A stretch of 57,885 bases of DNA from Lachnospiraceae bacterium (GTDB lineage: Bacteria > Bacillota > Clostridia > Lachnospirales > Lachnospiraceae), in assembly GCA_022781925.1 (NCBI GenBank), contig JALESO010000026.1:1-57885 (forward strand). The letters run 5' to 3'. The notes under the pieces were generated by a model, which searched no databases, had not been told where the DNA came from, and saw only the letters and a program-made list of their open reading frames with translations. A program made the position numbers and the translations under genes. Position 1 is the first letter of the stretch. Each line of letters starts with the position of its first letter. Positions 57,324 to 57,885 of this stretch are shown here, one piece after another.

Positions 57324-57885
57324 TCTGTTGTATCCTCCGTTGCATCGGATCCATCATCGGTTGACTGCGTTCCGTCTCCAAAGAATTCGTCCTGTCCGCT
57401 GAACCGGTTATCCGCACTGTGATCTGCGGTAAATCCACTCACATCCACAATATGCTCACTGTACTTTTTAACGGTCTCAGATGGTGTATAGTTGTCTGTA
57501 CCATACAGTCTCTTGTGCAGTTCAATGACATTACTCTCCAGATCACATGGCGCCACCACGCTTCCGATACTCTTGCTCGGTGTAAAAGTATCCTTGCTGT
57601 ACGGGAATCCGCCGCTGTTTGCCATATCATATTTGATCATGACTGCTGCCATGCTGATGATGTCCTTTTTGTCCAGATCCGTAGAAATCTGTGGGAATAC
57701 GGTATTGATCAGGCTGTTTAACTCTGTCAGACTCGCAGATTTTGCCTTCTTGATCATCTCAGTCAGGACACGGCGCTGACGCTCCGCACGCTTGTAATCA
57801 TCACCGGCTGTATAACGGATACGTGCATAAGACACTGCCTGCACACCGTTTAAGGTCTGTAATCCGGTATGCTCTACTTCCGCAT
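57320..57885 (-). CDS. LCP (LytR-CpsA-Psr) family protein, C-terminal part
   Basis: The frame continues beyond the right edge; the visible 188 residues contain TLNGVQAVSYARIRYTAGDD and YKRAERQRRVLTEMIKKAK, the C-terminal signature of LCP phosphotransferases, which join wall teichoic acids or capsular polymers to peptidoglycan outside the membrane; the arginines of ARIR and KRAERQR contact the pyrophosphate-lipid substrate. The last 40 residues are acidic and Asp/Thr/Ser-rich, likely a disordered tail. The N-terminal membrane helix and the first half are outside the window. The small zinc-ribbon gene overlaps its stop codon. Confidence 0.92.
   Translation of the reverse strand, partial: AEVEHTGLQTLNGVQAVSYARIRYTAGDDYKRAERQRRVLTEMIKKAKSASLTELNSLINTVFPQISTDLDKKDIISMAAVMIKYDMANSGGFPYSKDTFTPSKSIGSVVAPCDLESNVIELHKRLYGTDNYTPSETVKKYSEHIVDVSGFTADHSADNRFSGQDEFFGDGTQSTDDGSDATEDTTE

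Noticed and set aside
57123-57438. Overlapping minus-strand ORF of 103 codons beginning at 57438
   Set aside because: It crosses the LCP end and the zinc-ribbon gene in another frame and lacks a ribosome site; the CxxC-containing frame is preferred.

Overview
The window looks like a chromosomal segment of a gut Firmicute of the family Lachnospiraceae (Blautia / Ruminococcus / Dorea-like; the genus cannot be fixed from sequence alone). The reasons are moderate GC with AT-rich intergenic DNA, AGGAGG ribosome sites, aromatic GWWYVxNGKVDF-type wall-binding repeats on secreted proteins, YesMN-type two-component genes, AraC regulators fused to or beside glycoside hydrolases, a bile-salt-hydrolase-like enzyme and a phloretin/DAPG-hydrolase-like enzyme. 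Most genes lie on the minus strand. No tRNA, rRNA, prophage or insertion sequence was recognised.

Layout. 1-2.8 kb is a decayed accessory island on the minus strand. It holds the start of an AAA ATPase, a RadC C-terminal piece, a uvrB 5' fragment, and 5' fragments of type I-C cas5 and cas3. Between the two cas fragments sits an intact pair of overlapping genes (a DUF3990 protein and an unrecognised partner). 2.8-12.6 kb carries an alpha/beta hydrolase, a frameshifted mgtE magnesium transporter with a long leader, an AraC regulator fused to a GH39-like domain that has lost its acid/base residue, and a huge wall-bound GH3 enzyme. 12.7-17.2 kb holds small conserved genes, a phloretin-hydrolase-like gene, secA and a TSCPD-domain gene.

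17.4-18.15 kb has no substantial ORF but is bounded by a strong promoter (TTGACT-17-TATATT) and an intrinsic terminator. Its 5' half contains seven ~56-nt repeats, each with a Shine-Dalgarno-like GAGG, four of them followed at a translatable distance by an ATG and a stop one or two codons later. I regard this as the most likely undescribed element. It is followed by degV, ybjQ, a GntR-ABC operon with a palindromic operator, a trigger-factor-like chaperone without the ribosome-binding domain, and intergenic repeat/hairpin modules.

24-37 kb holds MATE, GDPD, lrgAB, a YfhO-like membrane protein, a cytoplasmic GH20, a polar amino acid ABC transporter and proA. 37-45.6 kb holds a wall-bound lysozyme-like protein, a TrmH/SpoU methyltransferase, a bile salt hydrolase and alpha/beta hydrolase pair, hcp and the L25/Ctc gene. 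45.7-57.9 kb holds a 1669-residue secreted beta-helix protein, an AraC regulator with a probable N-terminal frameshift, a sugar-binding lipoprotein with a YesMN two-component system but no permeases, and the end of an LCP-family gene.

Functionally the segment combines carbohydrate capture at the cell surface (GH3, beta-helix protein and lysozyme-like protein, all carrying the same type of wall-binding repeat), its regulation (three AraC-type regulators, one two-component system) and housekeeping export, translation and stress genes. All identifications rest on motif recognition by eye; no database search was run.
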